Assembly: GCA_964017155.1 (NCBI GenBank)
Contig: OZ024865.1
Coordinates: 22,240,611-22,304,610 of the forward strand
DNA length: 64,000 bases
From: Oasisia sp. SBJ-2009
Taxonomy: Eukaryota; Annelida; Polychaeta; Sabellida; Siboglinidae
Reading direction: 5' to 3'
In this document: in pieces, positions 39,379 through 52,899 of the stretch
How the letters are laid out: each line of letters begins with the position of its first letter
How positions within the stretch are numbered: the stretch's first letter is position 1
Made by a program: the position numbers and the translations under genes
Notes under the pieces: generated by a model
Databases searched by the model: none
Told to the model about the DNA's origin: nothing
What the model saw: only the letters and a program-made list of their open reading frames with translations

Positions 39379-42289
39379 ACTTTCCCATTCCATACAACCT
39401 CCCCACTGCATCCAACCTCCCCACTTCACCCAACCTCCCCACTCCACCCAACCTCCCCACTTCACCCAACCTCCCCACTTCACCCAACCTCCCCAATCCA
39501 CCAAACCTCCCCACTCCACCCAACCTCCGCACTCCACTATACCTCCCACTCCACACAACCTCCCCACTGCACCCAACCTCCCCACTTCACCCAACCTCCC
39601 CACTCCACCCAACCTCCCCACTTCACCTAACCTCCCCACTCCATCCTACCTCCCCACTTTACCCAACCTCCGCACTCCATCCAACCTCCGAACTCCACCC
39701 AACCTCCGCACTCCAACGAACTTCCGCACTCCACCCAACCTCCGCACTCCACCCAACTTCTGCACTCCACCCAACTTCTGGACTCCACCCAAATTCCGCA
39801 ATCCACCCAACCTCCGCACTCCACCCAACCTCCGCACTCCACCCAAATTCCGCACTCCTCCCAACCTCCCCACTCCACCCAACCTCCCCACTGCACCCAA
39901 CCTCCCAACTCCACCCAGCCTCCCCACTCCACCCAACTTCCCCACTGCCCCCAACCTCTCCACTGCACCCAACCTCCCCACTCCTCCCAACCTCCCCACT
40001 CCACCCAACCTCCCCACTTCACCCAACCTCCCCAATCCACCAAACCTCCCCACTCCACCCAACCTCCGCACTCCACTATGCCTCCCACTCCACACAACCT
40101 CCCCACTGCACCCAACCTCCCCACTTCACTCAACCTCCCCACTCCACCCAACCTCCCCACTTCACCCAACCTCCCCACTTCACCCAACCTCCCCACTCCA
40201 CCCAACCTCCCCACTTCACCCAACCTCCCCACTCCATCCTACCTCCCCACTTCACCCAACCTCCGCACTCCATCCAACCTTCGAACTCCAACGAACCTCC
40301 GCACTCCACCCAACCTCCCCACTCCACCCAACCTCCCCACTCCACCCAACCTCCCAACTCCACCCAGCCTCCCCACTCCACCCAACTTCCCCACTGCCCC
40401 CAACCTCTCCTCTGCACCCAACCTCCCCACTCCTCCCAACCTCCCCACTCCACCCAACCTCCCCACTTCACCCAACCTCCCCAATCCACCAAACCTCCCC
40501 ACTCCACCCAACCTCCGCACTCCACTATACCTCCCACTCCACACAACCTCCCCACTGCACCCAACCTCCCCACTTCACCCAACCTCCCCACTTCACCCAA
40601 CCTCCCCAATCCACCAAACCTCCCCACTCCACCCAACTTCCGCACTCCACTATACCTCCCAATCCACACAACCTCCCCACTGCACCCAACCTCCCCACTC
40701 CACACTACCTCCCCACTTCACCCAACCTCCCCACTCCAACCAACCTCCCCACTTCACCCAAGCTCCGCACTCCATCCAACCTCCGCACTCCACCCAACCT
40801 CCGCACTCCAACGAACTTCCGCACTCCACCCAACCTCAGCACTCCACCCAACTTCCGCACTCCATCAAACCTCCCCACTCCACCCAACCTCCCCACTTCA
40901 CCCAACCTCCCCAATCCACCAAACCTCCCCACTCCACCCAAACTCCGCACTCCACTATACCTCACACTCCTTCCAAACTCCCCACTGCACCCAACCTCCC
41001 CACTTCACCCAACCTCCTCACTCCATCCTTCCTCCCCACTTCACCCAACCTCCGCACTCCATCCAACCTCCGAACTCCACCCAACCTCCGCACTCCACCC
41101 AACTTCCGCACTCCACCCAACTTCCGGACTCCACCCAAATTCCGCAATCCACCCAACATCCGCACTCCATCCAACCTCCGCACTCCACCCAAGTTCCGCA
41201 CTCCCCCCAACCTCCCCACTCCACCCAACCTCCCCACTCCACCCAACCTCCCCACTCCACCCAGCCCCCCCCCCACTCCACCCAACTTCCCCACTGCCCA
41301 CAACCTCTCCACTGCACCCAACCTCCCAACTCCTCCCAACCTCCCCGCTCCACCCAACCTCCCCACTTCACCCAACCTCCCCAATCCACCAAACCTCCCC
41401 ACTGCACCCAACCTCCGCACTCCACTATACTTCCCACTCAATACAACCTCCCCACTGCATCCAAACTCCCCACTTCACCCAACCTCCCCACTCCATCCAA
41501 CCTCCCCACTTCACCCAACCTCCCCACTTCACCCAACCTCCCCAATCCACCAAACCTCCCCACTCCACCCAACCTCCGCACTCCACTATACCTCCCACTC
41601 CACACAACCTCCCCACTGCACCCAATCTCCCCACTTCACCCAACCTCCCCACTCCACCCAACCTCCCCACTTCACCTAACCTCCCCACTCCATCCTACCT
41701 CCCCACTTTACCCAACCTCCGCACTCCATCCAACCTCCGAACTCCACCCAACCTCCGCACTCCAACGAACTTCCGCACTCCACCCAACCTCCGCACTCCA
41801 CCCAACTTCTGCACTCCACCCAACTTGTGGACTCCACCCAAATTCCGCAATCCACCCAACCTCCGCACTCCACCCAACCTCCGCACTCCACCCAAATTCC
41901 GCACTCCACCCAACCTCCCCACTCCACCCAACCTCCCCACTGCACCCAACCTCCCAACTCCACCCAGCCTCCCCACTCCACCCAACTTCCCCACTGCCCC
42001 CAACCTCTCCACTGCACCCAACCTCCCCACTCCTCCCAACCTCCCCACTCCACCCAACCTCCCCACTTCACCCAACCTCCCCAATCCACCAAACCTCCCC
42101 ACTCCACCCAACCTCCGCACTCCACTATACCTCCCACTCCACACAACCTCCCCACTGCACCCAACCTCCCCACTTCACTCAACCTCCCCACTCCACCCAA
42201 CCTCCCCACTTCACCCAACCTCCCCACTTCACCCAACCTCCCCAATCCACCAAACCTCCCCACTGCACCCAACCTCCGCACTCCACTAT
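39379..42289. repeat. 2.9-kb tandem duplication, copy 1
   Basis: Landmarks repeat at offset 2,910 on the left (for example the ATGCCTCCC variant at 40,078 and 42,988) and 2,837-2,838 on the right. The 72-bp difference is a four-monomer deletion in copy 2, near 43,045. Copy 1 has one extra T at the CTATACTTTCCC variant near 39,378. The C-run at 41,265-41,274 is 10 C. Confidence 0.86.
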
Positions 42290-45076
42290 ACTTCCCATTC
42301 CATACAACCTCCCCACTGCATCCAACCTCCCCACTTCACCCAACCTCCCCACTCCACCCAACCTCCCCACTTCACCCAACCTCCCCACTTCACCCAACCT
42401 CCCCAATCCACCAAACCTCCCCACTCCACCCAACCTCCGCACTCCACTATACCTCCCACTCCACACAACCTCCCCACTGCACCCAACCTCCCCACTTCAC
42501 CCAACCTCCCCACTCCACCCAACCTCCCCACTTCACCTAACCTCCCCACTCCATCCTACCTCCCCACTTTACCCAACCTCCGCACTCCATCCAACCTCCG
42601 AACTCCACCCAACCTCCGCACTCCAACGAACTTCCGCACTCCACCCAACCTCCGCACTCCACCCAACTTCTGCACTCCACCCAACTTCTGGACTCCACCC
42701 AAATTCCGCAATCCACCCAACCTCCGCACTCCACCCAACCTCCGCACTCCACCCAAATTCCGCACTCCACCCAACCTCCCCACTCCACCCAACCTCCCCA
42801 CTGCACCCAACCTCCCAACTCCACCCAGCCTCCCCACTCCACCCAACTTCCCCACTGCCCCCAACCTCTCCACTGCACCCAACCTCCCCACTCCTCCCAA
42901 CCTCCCCACTCCACCCAACCTCCCCACTTCACCCAACCTCCCCAATCCACCAAACCTCCCCACTCCACCCAACCTCCGCACTCCACTATGCCTCCCACTC
43001 CACACAACCTCCCCACTGCACCCAACCTCCCCACTTCACTCAACCTCCCCACTTCACCCAACCTCCCCACTCCATCCTACCTCCCCACTTCACCCAACCT
43101 CCGCACTCCATCCAACCTCCGAACTCCAACGAACCTCCGCACTCCACCCAACCTCCCCACTCCACCCAACCTCCCCACTCCACCCAACCTCCCAACTCCA
43201 CCCAGCCTCCCCACTCCACCCAACTTCCCCACTGCCCCCAACCTCTCCTCTGCACCCAACCTCCCCACTCCTCCCAACCTCCCCACTCCACCCAACCTCC
43301 CCACTTCACCCAACCTCCCCAATCCACCAAACCTCCCCACTCCACCCAACCTCCGCACTCCACTATACCTCCCACTCCACACAACCTCCCCACTGCACCC
43401 AACCTCCCCACTTCACCCAACCTCCCCACTTCACCCAACCTCCCCAATCCACCAAACCTCCCCACTCCACCCAACTTCCGCACTCCACTATACCTCCCAA
43501 TCCACACAACCTCCCCACTGCACCCAACCTCCCCACTCCACACTACCTCCCCACTTCACCCAACCTCCCCACTCCAACCAACCTCCCCACTTCACCCAAG
43601 CTCCGCACTCCATCCAACCTCCGCACTCCACCCAACCTCCGCACTCCAACGAACTTCCGCACTCCACCCAACCTCAGCACTCCACCCAACTTCCGCACTC
43701 CATCAAACCTCCCCACTCCACCCAACCTCCCCACTTCACCCAACCTCCCCAATCCACCAAACCTCCCCACTCCACCCAAACTCCGCACTCCACTATACCT
43801 CACACTCCTTCCAAACTCCCCACTGCACCCAACCTCCCCACTTCACCCAACCTCCTCTCTCCATCCTTCCTCCCCACTTCACCCAACCTCCGCACTCCAT
43901 CCAACCTCCGAACTCCACCCAACCTCCGCACTCCACCCAACTTCCGCACTCCACCCAACTTCCGGACTCCACCCAAATTCCGCAATCCACCCAACCTCCG
44001 CACTCCATCCAACCTCAGCACTCCACCCAAGTTCCGCACTCCCCCCAACCTCCCCACTCCACCCAACCTCCCCACTCCACCCAACCTCCCCACTCCACCC
44101 AGCCCCCCCCCACTCCACCCAACTTCCCCACTGCCCACAACCTCTCCACTGCACCCAACCTCCCAACTCCTCCCAACCTCCCCGCTCCACCCAACCTCCC
44201 CACTTCACCCAACCTCCCCAATCCACCAAACCTCCCCACTGCACCCAACCTCCGCACTCCACTATACTTCCCACTCAATACAACCTCCCCACTGCATCCA
44301 AACTCCCCACTTCACCCAACCTCCCCACTCCATCCAACCTCCCCACTTCACCCAACCTCCCCACTTCACCCAACCTCCCCAATCCACCAAACCTCCCCAC
44401 TCCACCCAACCTCCGCACTCCACTATACCTCCCACTCCACACAACCTCCCCACTGCACCCAATCTCCCCACTTCACCCAACCTCCCCACTCCACCCAACC
44501 TCCCCACTTCACCTAACCTCCCCACTCCATCCTACCTCCCCACTTTACCCAACCTCCGCACTCCATCCAACCTCCGAACTCCACCCAACCTCCGCACTCC
44601 AACGAACTTCCGCACTCCACCCAACCTCCGCACTCCAACCAACTTCTGCACTCCACCCAACTTCTGGACTCCACCCAAATTCCGCAATCCACCCAACCTC
44701 CGCACTCCACCCAACCTCCGCACTCCACCCAAATTCCGCACTCCACCCAACCTCCCCACTCCACCCAACCTCCCCACTGCACCAACCTCCCAACTCCACC
44801 CAGCCTCCCCACTCCACCCAACTTCCCCACTGCCCCCAACCTCTCCACTGCACCCAACCTCCCCACTCCTCCCAACCTCCCCACTCCACCCAACCTCCCC
44901 ACTTCACCCAACCTCCCCAATCCACCAAACCTCCCCACTCCACCCAACCTCCGCACTCCACTATACCTCCCACTCCACACAACCTCCCCACTGCACCCAA
45001 CCTCCCCACTTCACTCAACCTCCCCACTCCACCCAACTTCCCCACTTCACCCAACCTCCCCACTTCATCCAACCTC
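42290..45076. repeat. 2.9-kb tandem duplication, copy 2
   Basis: This is a direct repeat of 39,379-42,289. Private changes include the 72-bp deletion, a C9 run at 44,103-44,111, CTCTCTCC near 43,857 and a one-base deletion in the GCACCAACC unit near 44,780. Similarity to copy 1 stops at about 42,240/45,076. Confidence 0.86.
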
Positions 45077-45334
45077 CCCACTCCACCCAACCTCCCCACT
45101 TCACCCAACCTCCGCACTCCATCCAACCTCCGAACTCCAACGAACCTCCGCACTCCACCCAACTTCTGCACTCCACCCAACTTCAGGACTCCACCCAAAT
45201 TCCGCAATCCACCCAACCTCCGCACTCCACCCAACCTCCGCACTCCACCCAAATTCAGCACTCCACCCAACCTCCCCACTCCACCCAACCTCCCCACTCC
45301 ACCCAACCTCCCAACTCCACCCAGCCTCCCCACT

Positions 45335-48015
45335 CCACCCAACTTCCCCACTGCCCCCAACCTCTCCACTGCACCCAACCTCCCCACTCCTCCCAACCTC
45401 CCCACTCCACCCAACCTCCCCACTTCACCCAACCTCCCCAATCCACCAAATCTCCCCACTCCACCCAACCTCCGCACTCCACTATACCTCCCACTCCACA
45501 CAACCTCCCCACTGAACCCAACCTCCCCACTTCACCCAACCTCCCCACTCCATCCAACCTCCGAACTCCAAAGAACCTCCGCACTCCACCCAACTTCTGC
45601 ACTCCACCCAACTTCAGGACTCCACTAAAAATTCCGCAATCCACCCAACCTCCGCACTCCACCCAACCTCCGCACTCCACCCAAATTCCGCACTCCACCC
45701 AACCTCCCCACTCCACCCAACCTCCCCACTCCACCCAACCTCCCAACTCCACCCAGCCTCCCCACTCCACCCAACTTCCCCACTGCCCCCAACCTCTCCA
45801 CTGCACCCAACCTCCCCACTCCTCCCAACCTCCCCACTCCACCCAACTTCCCCACTTCACCCAACCTCCCCAATCCACCAAACCTCCCCACTCCACCCAA
45901 CCTCCGCACTCCACTATACCTCCCACTCCACACAACCTCCCCACTGCACCCAACCTCCCCACTTCACCCAACCTCCCCACTTCACCCAACCTCCCCAATC
46001 CACCAAACCTCCCCACTCCACCCAACTTCCGCACTCCACTATACCTCCCAATCCACACAACCTCCCCACTGCACCCAACCTCCCCACTCCACCCAACCTC
46101 CCCACTCCAACCAACCTCCCCACTTCACCCAAGCTCCGCACTCCATCCAACCTCCGCACTCCACCCAACCTCCGCACTCCAACGAACTTCCGCACTCCAC
46201 CCAACCTCAGCACTCCACCCAACTTCCGCACTCCATCAAACCTCCCCACTCCACCCAACCTCCCCACTTCACCCAACCTCCCCAATCCACCAAACCTCCC
46301 CACTCCACCCAAACTCCGCACTCCACTATACCTCACACTCCTTCCAAACTCCCCACTGCACCCAACCTCCTCACTCCACCCAACCTCCCCACTTCACCCA
46401 ACCTCCTCACTCCATCCTACCTCCCCACTTCACCCAACCTCCGCACTCCATCCAACCTCAGAACTCCACCCAACCTCCGCACTCCACCCAACTTCCGCAC
46501 TCCACCCAACTTCCGGACTCCACCCAAATTCCGCAATCCACCCAACCTCCGCACTCCATCCAACCTCCGCACTCCACCCAAGTTCCGCACTCCCCCCTAC
46601 CTCCCCACTCCACCCAACCTCCCCACTCCACCCAACCTCCCCACTCCACCCAGCCCCCCCCCTCCACCCAACTTCCCCACTGCCCCCAACCTCTCCACTG
46701 CACCCAACCTCCCCACTCCTCCCAACCTCCCCACTCCACCCAACCTCCCCACTTCACCCAACCTCCCCAATCCACCAAACCTCCCCACTCCACCCAACCT
46801 CCGCACTCCACTATACCTCCCACTCCACACAACCTCCCCACTGCACCCAACCTCCCCACTTCACCCAACCTCCCCACTCCATCCAACCTCCGAACTCCAA
46901 AGAACCTCCGCACTCCACCCAACTTCTGCACTCCACCCAACTTCAGGACTCCACCCAAATTCCGCAATCCACCCAACCTCCGCACTCCACCCAACCTCCG
47001 CACTCCACCCAAATTCCGCACTCCACCCAACCTCCCCACTCCACCCAACCTCCCCACTCCACCCAACCTCCCAACTCCACCCAGCCTCCCCACTCCACCC
47101 AACTTCCCCACTGCCCCCAACCTCTCCACTGCACCCAACCTCCCCACTCCTCCCAACCTCCCCACTCCACCCAACTTCCCCACTTCACCCAACCTCCCCA
47201 ATCCACCAAACCTCCCCACTCCACCCAACCTCCGCACTCCACTATACCTCCCACTCCACACAACCTCCCCACTGCACCCAACCTCCCCACTTCACCCAAC
47301 CTCCCCACTTCACCCAACCTCCCCAATCCACCAAACCTCCCCACTCCACCCAACTTCCGCACTCCACTATACCTCCCAATCCACACAACCTCCCCACTGC
47401 ACCCAACCTCCCCACTCCACACTACCTCCCCACTTCACCCAACCTCCCCACTCCAACCAACCTCCCCACTTCACCCAAGCTCCGCACTCCATCCAACCTC
47501 CGCACTCCACCCAACCTCCGCACTCCAACGAACTTCCGCACTCCACCCAACCTCAGCACTCCACCCAACTTCCGCACTCCATCAAACCTCCCCACTCCAC
47601 CCAACCTCCCCACTTCACCCAACCTCCCCAATCCACCAAACCTCCCCACTCCACCCAAACTCCGCACTCCACTATACCTCACACTCCTTCCAAACTCCCC
47701 ACTGCACCCAACCTCCTCACTCCACCCAACCTCCCCACTTCACCCAACCTCCTCACTCCATCCTACCTCCCCACTTCACCCAACCTCCGCACTCCATCCA
47801 ACCTCAGAACTCCACCCAACCTCCGCACTCCACCCAACTTCCGCACTCCACCCAACTTCCGGACTCCACCCAAATTCCGCAATCCACCCAACCTCCGCAC
47901 TCCATCCAACCTCCGCACTCCACCCAAGTTCCGCACTCCCCCCTACCTCCCCACTCCACCCAACCTCCCCACTCCACCCAACCTCCCCACTCCACCCAGC
48001 CCCCCCCCCTCCACC
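45335..48015. repeat. 1.35-kb tandem duplication
   Basis: Copies are about 45,335-46,670 and 46,671-48,015. Landmark offset is 1,328 before and 1,346 after an 18-bp deletion in copy 1 near 46,095. Both copies end at the unusual C-run that is followed directly by TCC, having lost an AC dinucleotide (46,654-46,662 and 48,000-48,009). A one-base insertion, CCACTAAAAATTCC, is private to copy 1 near 45,626. Confidence 0.8.
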
Positions 48016-49203
48016 CAACTTCCCCACTGCCCACAACCTCTCCACTGCACCCAACCTCCCAACTCCTCCCAACCTCCCCGCTCCACCCAACCTCCCCACT
48101 TCACCCAACCTCCCCAATCCACCAAACCTCCCCACTGCACCCAACCTCCGCACTCCACTATATTTCCCATTCCATACAACCTCCCCACTGCATCCAACCT
48201 CCCCACTTCACCCAACCTCCCCACTCCACCCAACCTCCCCACTTCACCCAACCTCCCCACTTCACCCAACCTCCCCACTTCACCCAACCTCCCCAATCCA
48301 CCAAACCTGCCCACTCCACCCAACCTCCGCACTCCACTATACCTCCCACTCCACACAACCTCCCCACTGCACCCAACCTCCCCACTTCACCCAACCTCCC
48401 CACTCCACCCAACCTCCCCACTTCACCTAACCTCCCCACTCCATCCTACCTCCCCACTTTACCCAACCTCCGCACTCCATCCAACCTCCGAACTCCACCC
48501 AACCTCCGCACTCCAACGAACTTCCGCACTCCACCCAACCTCCGCACTCCACCCAACTTCTGCACTCCACCCAACTTCTGGACTCCACCCAAATTCCGCA
48601 ATCCACCCAACCTCCGCACTCCACCCAACCTCCGCACTCCACCCAAATTCCGCACTCCACCCAACCTCCCCACTCCACCCAACCTCCCAACTCCACCCAG
48701 CCTCCCCACTCCACCCAACTTCCCCACTGCCCCCAACCTCTCCACTGCACCCAACCTCCCCACTCCTCCCAACCTCCCCACTCCACCCAACCTCCCCACT
48801 TCACCCAACCTCCCCAATCCACCAAACCTCCCCACTCCACCCAACCTCCGCACTCCACTATACCTCCCACTCCACACAACCTCCCCACTGCACCCAACCT
48901 CCCCACTTCACTCAACCTCCCCACTCCACCCAACCTCCCCACTTCACCCAACCTCCCCACTTCACCCAACCTCCCCACTCCACCCAACCTCCCCACTTCA
49001 CCCAACCTCCCCACTCGATCCTACCTCCCCACTTAACCCAACCTCCGCACTCCATCCAACCTCCGAACTCCAACGAACCTCCGCACTCCACCCAACTTCT
49101 GTACTCCACCCAACTTCAGGACTCCACCCAAATTCCGCAATCCACCCAACCTCCGCACTCCACCCAACCTCCGCACTCCACCCAAATTCAGCACTCCACC
49201 CAA
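47551..49203. repeat. 1,653-bp tandem duplication, copy 1
   Basis: The copy starts at CCTCAGCACTCC (47,551), which recurs at 49,204. The length is 92 units minus 3 bases: four 17-mers (-4), a C10 run (+3 over the 7-base state) and the lost AC (-2). All landmarks tested, in several frames, are conserved with the next copy. It includes the rare CTATATTTCCC unit near 48,158 and the CCACTCGATCC unit near 49,014. Confidence 0.93.
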
Positions 49204-50856
49204 CCTCAGCACTCCACCCAACTTCCGCACTCCATCAAACCTCCCCACTCCACCCAACCTCCCCACTTCACCCAACCTCCCCAATCCACCAAACCTCCCC
49301 ACTCCACCCAAACTCCGCACTCCACTATACCTCACACTCCTTCCAAACTCCCCACTGCACCCAACCTCCTCACTCCACCCAACCTCCCCACTTCACCCAA
49401 CCTCCTCACTCCATCCTACCTCCCCACTTCACCCAACCTCCGCACTCCATCCAACCTCAGAACTCCACCCAACCTCCGCACTCCACCCAACTTCCGCACT
49501 CCACCCAACTTCCGGACTCCACCCAAATTCCGCAATCCACCCAACCTCCGCACTCCATCCAACCTCCGCACTCCACCCAAGTTCCGCACTCCCCCCTACC
49601 TCCCCACTCCACCCAACCTCCCCACTCCACCCAACCTCCCCACTCCACCCAGCCCCCCCCCCTCCACCCAACTTCCCCACTGCCCACAACCTCTCCACTG
49701 CACCCAACCTCCCAACTCCTCCCAACCTCCCCGCTCCACCCAACCTCCCCACTTCACCCAACCTCCCCAATCCACCAAACCTCCCCACTGCACCCAACCT
49801 CCGCACTCCACTATATTTCCCATTCCATACAACCTCCCCACTGCATCCAACCTCCCCACTTCACCCAACCTCCCCACTCCACCCAACCTCCCCACTTCAC
49901 CCAACCTCCCCACTTCACCCAACCTCCCCACTTCACCCAACCTCCCCAATCCACCAAACCTGCCCACTCCACCCAACCTCCGCACTCCACTATACCTCCC
50001 ACTCCACACAACCTCCCCACTGCACCCAACCTCCCCACTTCACCCAACCTCCCCACTCCACCCAACCTCCCCACTTCACCTAACCTCCCCACTCCATCCT
50101 ACCTCCCCACTTTACCCAACCTCCGCACTCCATCCAACCTCCGAACTCCACCCAACCTCCGCACTCCAACGAACTTCCGCACTCCACCCAACCTCCGCAC
50201 TCCACCCAACTTCTGCACTCCACCCAACTTCTGGACTCCACCCAAATTCCGCAATCCACCCAACCTCCGCACTCCACCCAACCTCCGCACTCCACCCAAA
50301 TTCCGCACTCCACCCAACCTCCCCACTCCACCCAACCTCCCAACTCCACCCAGCCTCCCCACTCCACCCAACTTCCCCACTGCCCCCAACCTCTCCACTG
50401 CACCCAACCTCCCCACTCCTCCCAACCTCCCCACTCCACCCAACCTCCCCACTTCACCCAACCTCCCCAATCCACCAAACCTCCCCACTCCACCCAACCT
50501 CCGCACTCCACTATACCTCCCACTCCACACAACCTCCCCACTGCACCCAACCTCCCCACTTCACTCAACCTCCCCACTCCACCCAACCTCCCCACTTCAC
50601 CCAACCTCCCCACTTCACCCAACCTCCCCACTCCACCCAACCTCCCCACTTCACCCAACCTCCCCACTCGATCCTACCTCCCCACTTAACCCAACCTCCG
50701 CACTCCATCCAACCTCCGAACTCCAACGAACCTCCGCACTCCACCCAACTTCTGTACTCCACCCAACTTCAGGACTCCACCCAAATTCCGCAATCCACCC
50801 AACCTCCGCACTCCACCCAACCTCCGCACTCCACCCAAATTCAGCACTCCACCCAA
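49204..50856. repeat. 1,653-bp tandem duplication, copy 2
   Basis: This immediately follows copy 1, with the same length and no difference noticed. The left junction is visible: an ATTCAGCAC monomer is followed by CCTCAGCAC at 49,204, whereas copy 2 ends at 50,856 with the same ATTCAGCAC monomer followed by the ordinary CCTCCCCAC. This is the youngest-looking event in the window. Confidence 0.93.
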
Positions 50857-52899
50857 CCTCCCCACTCCACCCAACCTCCCCACTCCACCCAACCTCCCAA
50901 CTCCACCCAGCCTCGCCACTCCACCCAACTTCCCCACTGCCCCCAACCTCTCCACTGCACCCAACCTCCCCACTCCTCCCAACCTCCCCACTCCACCCAA
51001 CCTCCCCACTTCACCCAACCTCCCCAATCCACCAAACCTCCCCACTCCACCCAACCTCCGCACTCCACTATACCTCCCACTCCACACAACCTCCCCACTG
51101 CACCCAACCTCCCCACTTCACCCAACCTCCCCACTCCATCCAACCTCCGAACTCCAAAGAACCTCCGCACTCCACCCAACTTCTGCACTCCACCCAACTT
51201 CAGGACTCCACCCAAATTCCGCAATCCACCCAACCTCCGCACTCCACCCAACCTCCGCACTCCACCCAAATTCCGCACTCCACCCAACCTCCCCAATCCA
51301 CCCAACCTCCCCACTCCACCCAACCTCCCAACTCCACCCAGCCTCCCCACTCCACCCAACCTCCCCAATCCACCAAACCTCCCCACTGCACCCAACCTCC
51401 GCACTCCACTATACCTCCCACTCCACACAACCTCCCCACTGCACCCAACCTCTCCACTTCACCCAACCTCCCCACTCCATCCTACCTCCCCACTTCGCCC
51501 AACCTCCGCACTCCATCCAACCTCCGATCTCCAACGAACCTCCGCACTCCACCCAACTTCTGCACTCCACCCAACTTCAGGACTCCACCCAAATTCCGCA
51601 ATCCACCCAACCTCCGCACTCCACCCAACCTCCGCACTCCACCCAAATTCCGCACTCCACCCAACCTCCCCACTCCACCCAACCTCCCAACTCCACCCAA
51701 CCTCCCAACTCCATCCTACCTCCCCAATCCACCAAACCTCCCCACTGCACCCAACCACCCCACTTCACACAACCCCCCACTCCACCCAACCTCCCCACTT
51801 CACCCAACCTCCCCACTCCACCCAACCTCCCCACTTCACCCAACCTCCCCACTCCATCCTACCTCCCCACTTCACCCAACCTCCGCACTCCATCCAACCT
51901 CCGATCTCCAACGAACCTCCGCACTCCACCCAACTTCTGCACTCCACCTAACTTCCGGACTCCACCCAAATTCCGCAATCCACCCAACCTCCGCACTCCA
52001 CCCAACCTCCGCACTCCACCCAAATTCCCCACTTCACCCAACCTCCCCACTCCATCCTACCTCCCCACTGCACCCAACCTCCCAACTCCACCCAGCCTCC
52101 CCACTCCACCCAACTTCCCCACTGCCCCCAACCTCTCCACTGCACCCAACCTCCCCACTCCTCCCAACCTCCCCACTCCACCCAACCTCCCCACTTCACC
52201 CAACCTCCCCAATCCACCAAACCTCCGCACTCCACCCAACCTCCGCACTCCACTATACCTCCCACTCCCCACAACCTCCCCACTGCACCCAACCACCCCA
52301 CTTCACACAACCCCCCACTCCACCCAACCTCCCCACTTCACCCAACCTCCCCACTCCATCCTACCTCCCCACTTCACCCAACCTCCCCACTCCATCCTAC
52401 CTCCCCAATCCACCAAACCTCCGCACTCCACCCAACCTCCGCACTCCACTATACCTCCCACTCCCCACAACCTCCCCACTGCACCCAACCACCCCACTTC
52501 ACACAACCCCCCACTCCACCCAACCTCCCCACTTCACCCAACCTCCCCACTCCACCCAACCTCCCCACTTCACCCAACCTCCCCACTCCATCCTACCTCC
52601 CCACTTCACCCAACCTCCGCACTCCATCCAACCTCCGATCTCCAACGAACCTCCGCACTCCACCCAACTTCTGAACTTCACCCAACTTCAGGACTCCACC
52701 CAAATTCCGCAATCCACCCAACCTCCGCACTCCACCCAACCTCCGCACTACACCCAAATTCCGCACTCCACCCAACCTCCCCACTCCACCCAACCTCCCC
52801 ACTCCACCCAACCTCCCAACTCCACCCAGCCTCCCCACTCCACTCAACTTCCCCACTGCCCCCAACTTCTCCACTTCACCCAACCTCCCCACTTCACCC
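50857..52899. repeat. Short-period irregular junction domain
   Basis: Blocks are short and truncated. A unique variant, AACCACCCCACTTCACAC, occurs three times, at 51,753, 52,291 and 52,487. The last two are part of a 196-bp tandem duplication (11 units minus two bases; CTATA at 52,253 and 52,449). The CCGATCTCC variant first appears here, near 51,527, and the CACACTCCTT landmark of the left 49 kb is absent from here onward. Confidence 0.75.

Noticed and set aside
42988..51951. A 2,987-codon open frame starting with ATG, and shorter long frames (for example 26,408-31,270, 14,104-16,017 and 35,651-39,367), encoding Pro/Thr/Ser/His-rich hexapeptides
   Set aside because: The consensus 18-mer has no stop in any of six frames, so long frames are expected by composition. 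Frames change repeatedly between three hexapeptide registers at 17-mers and C-runs, homologous copies are not conserved in frame, and both strands are equally open. No domain, signal peptide or codon signal supports a gene.
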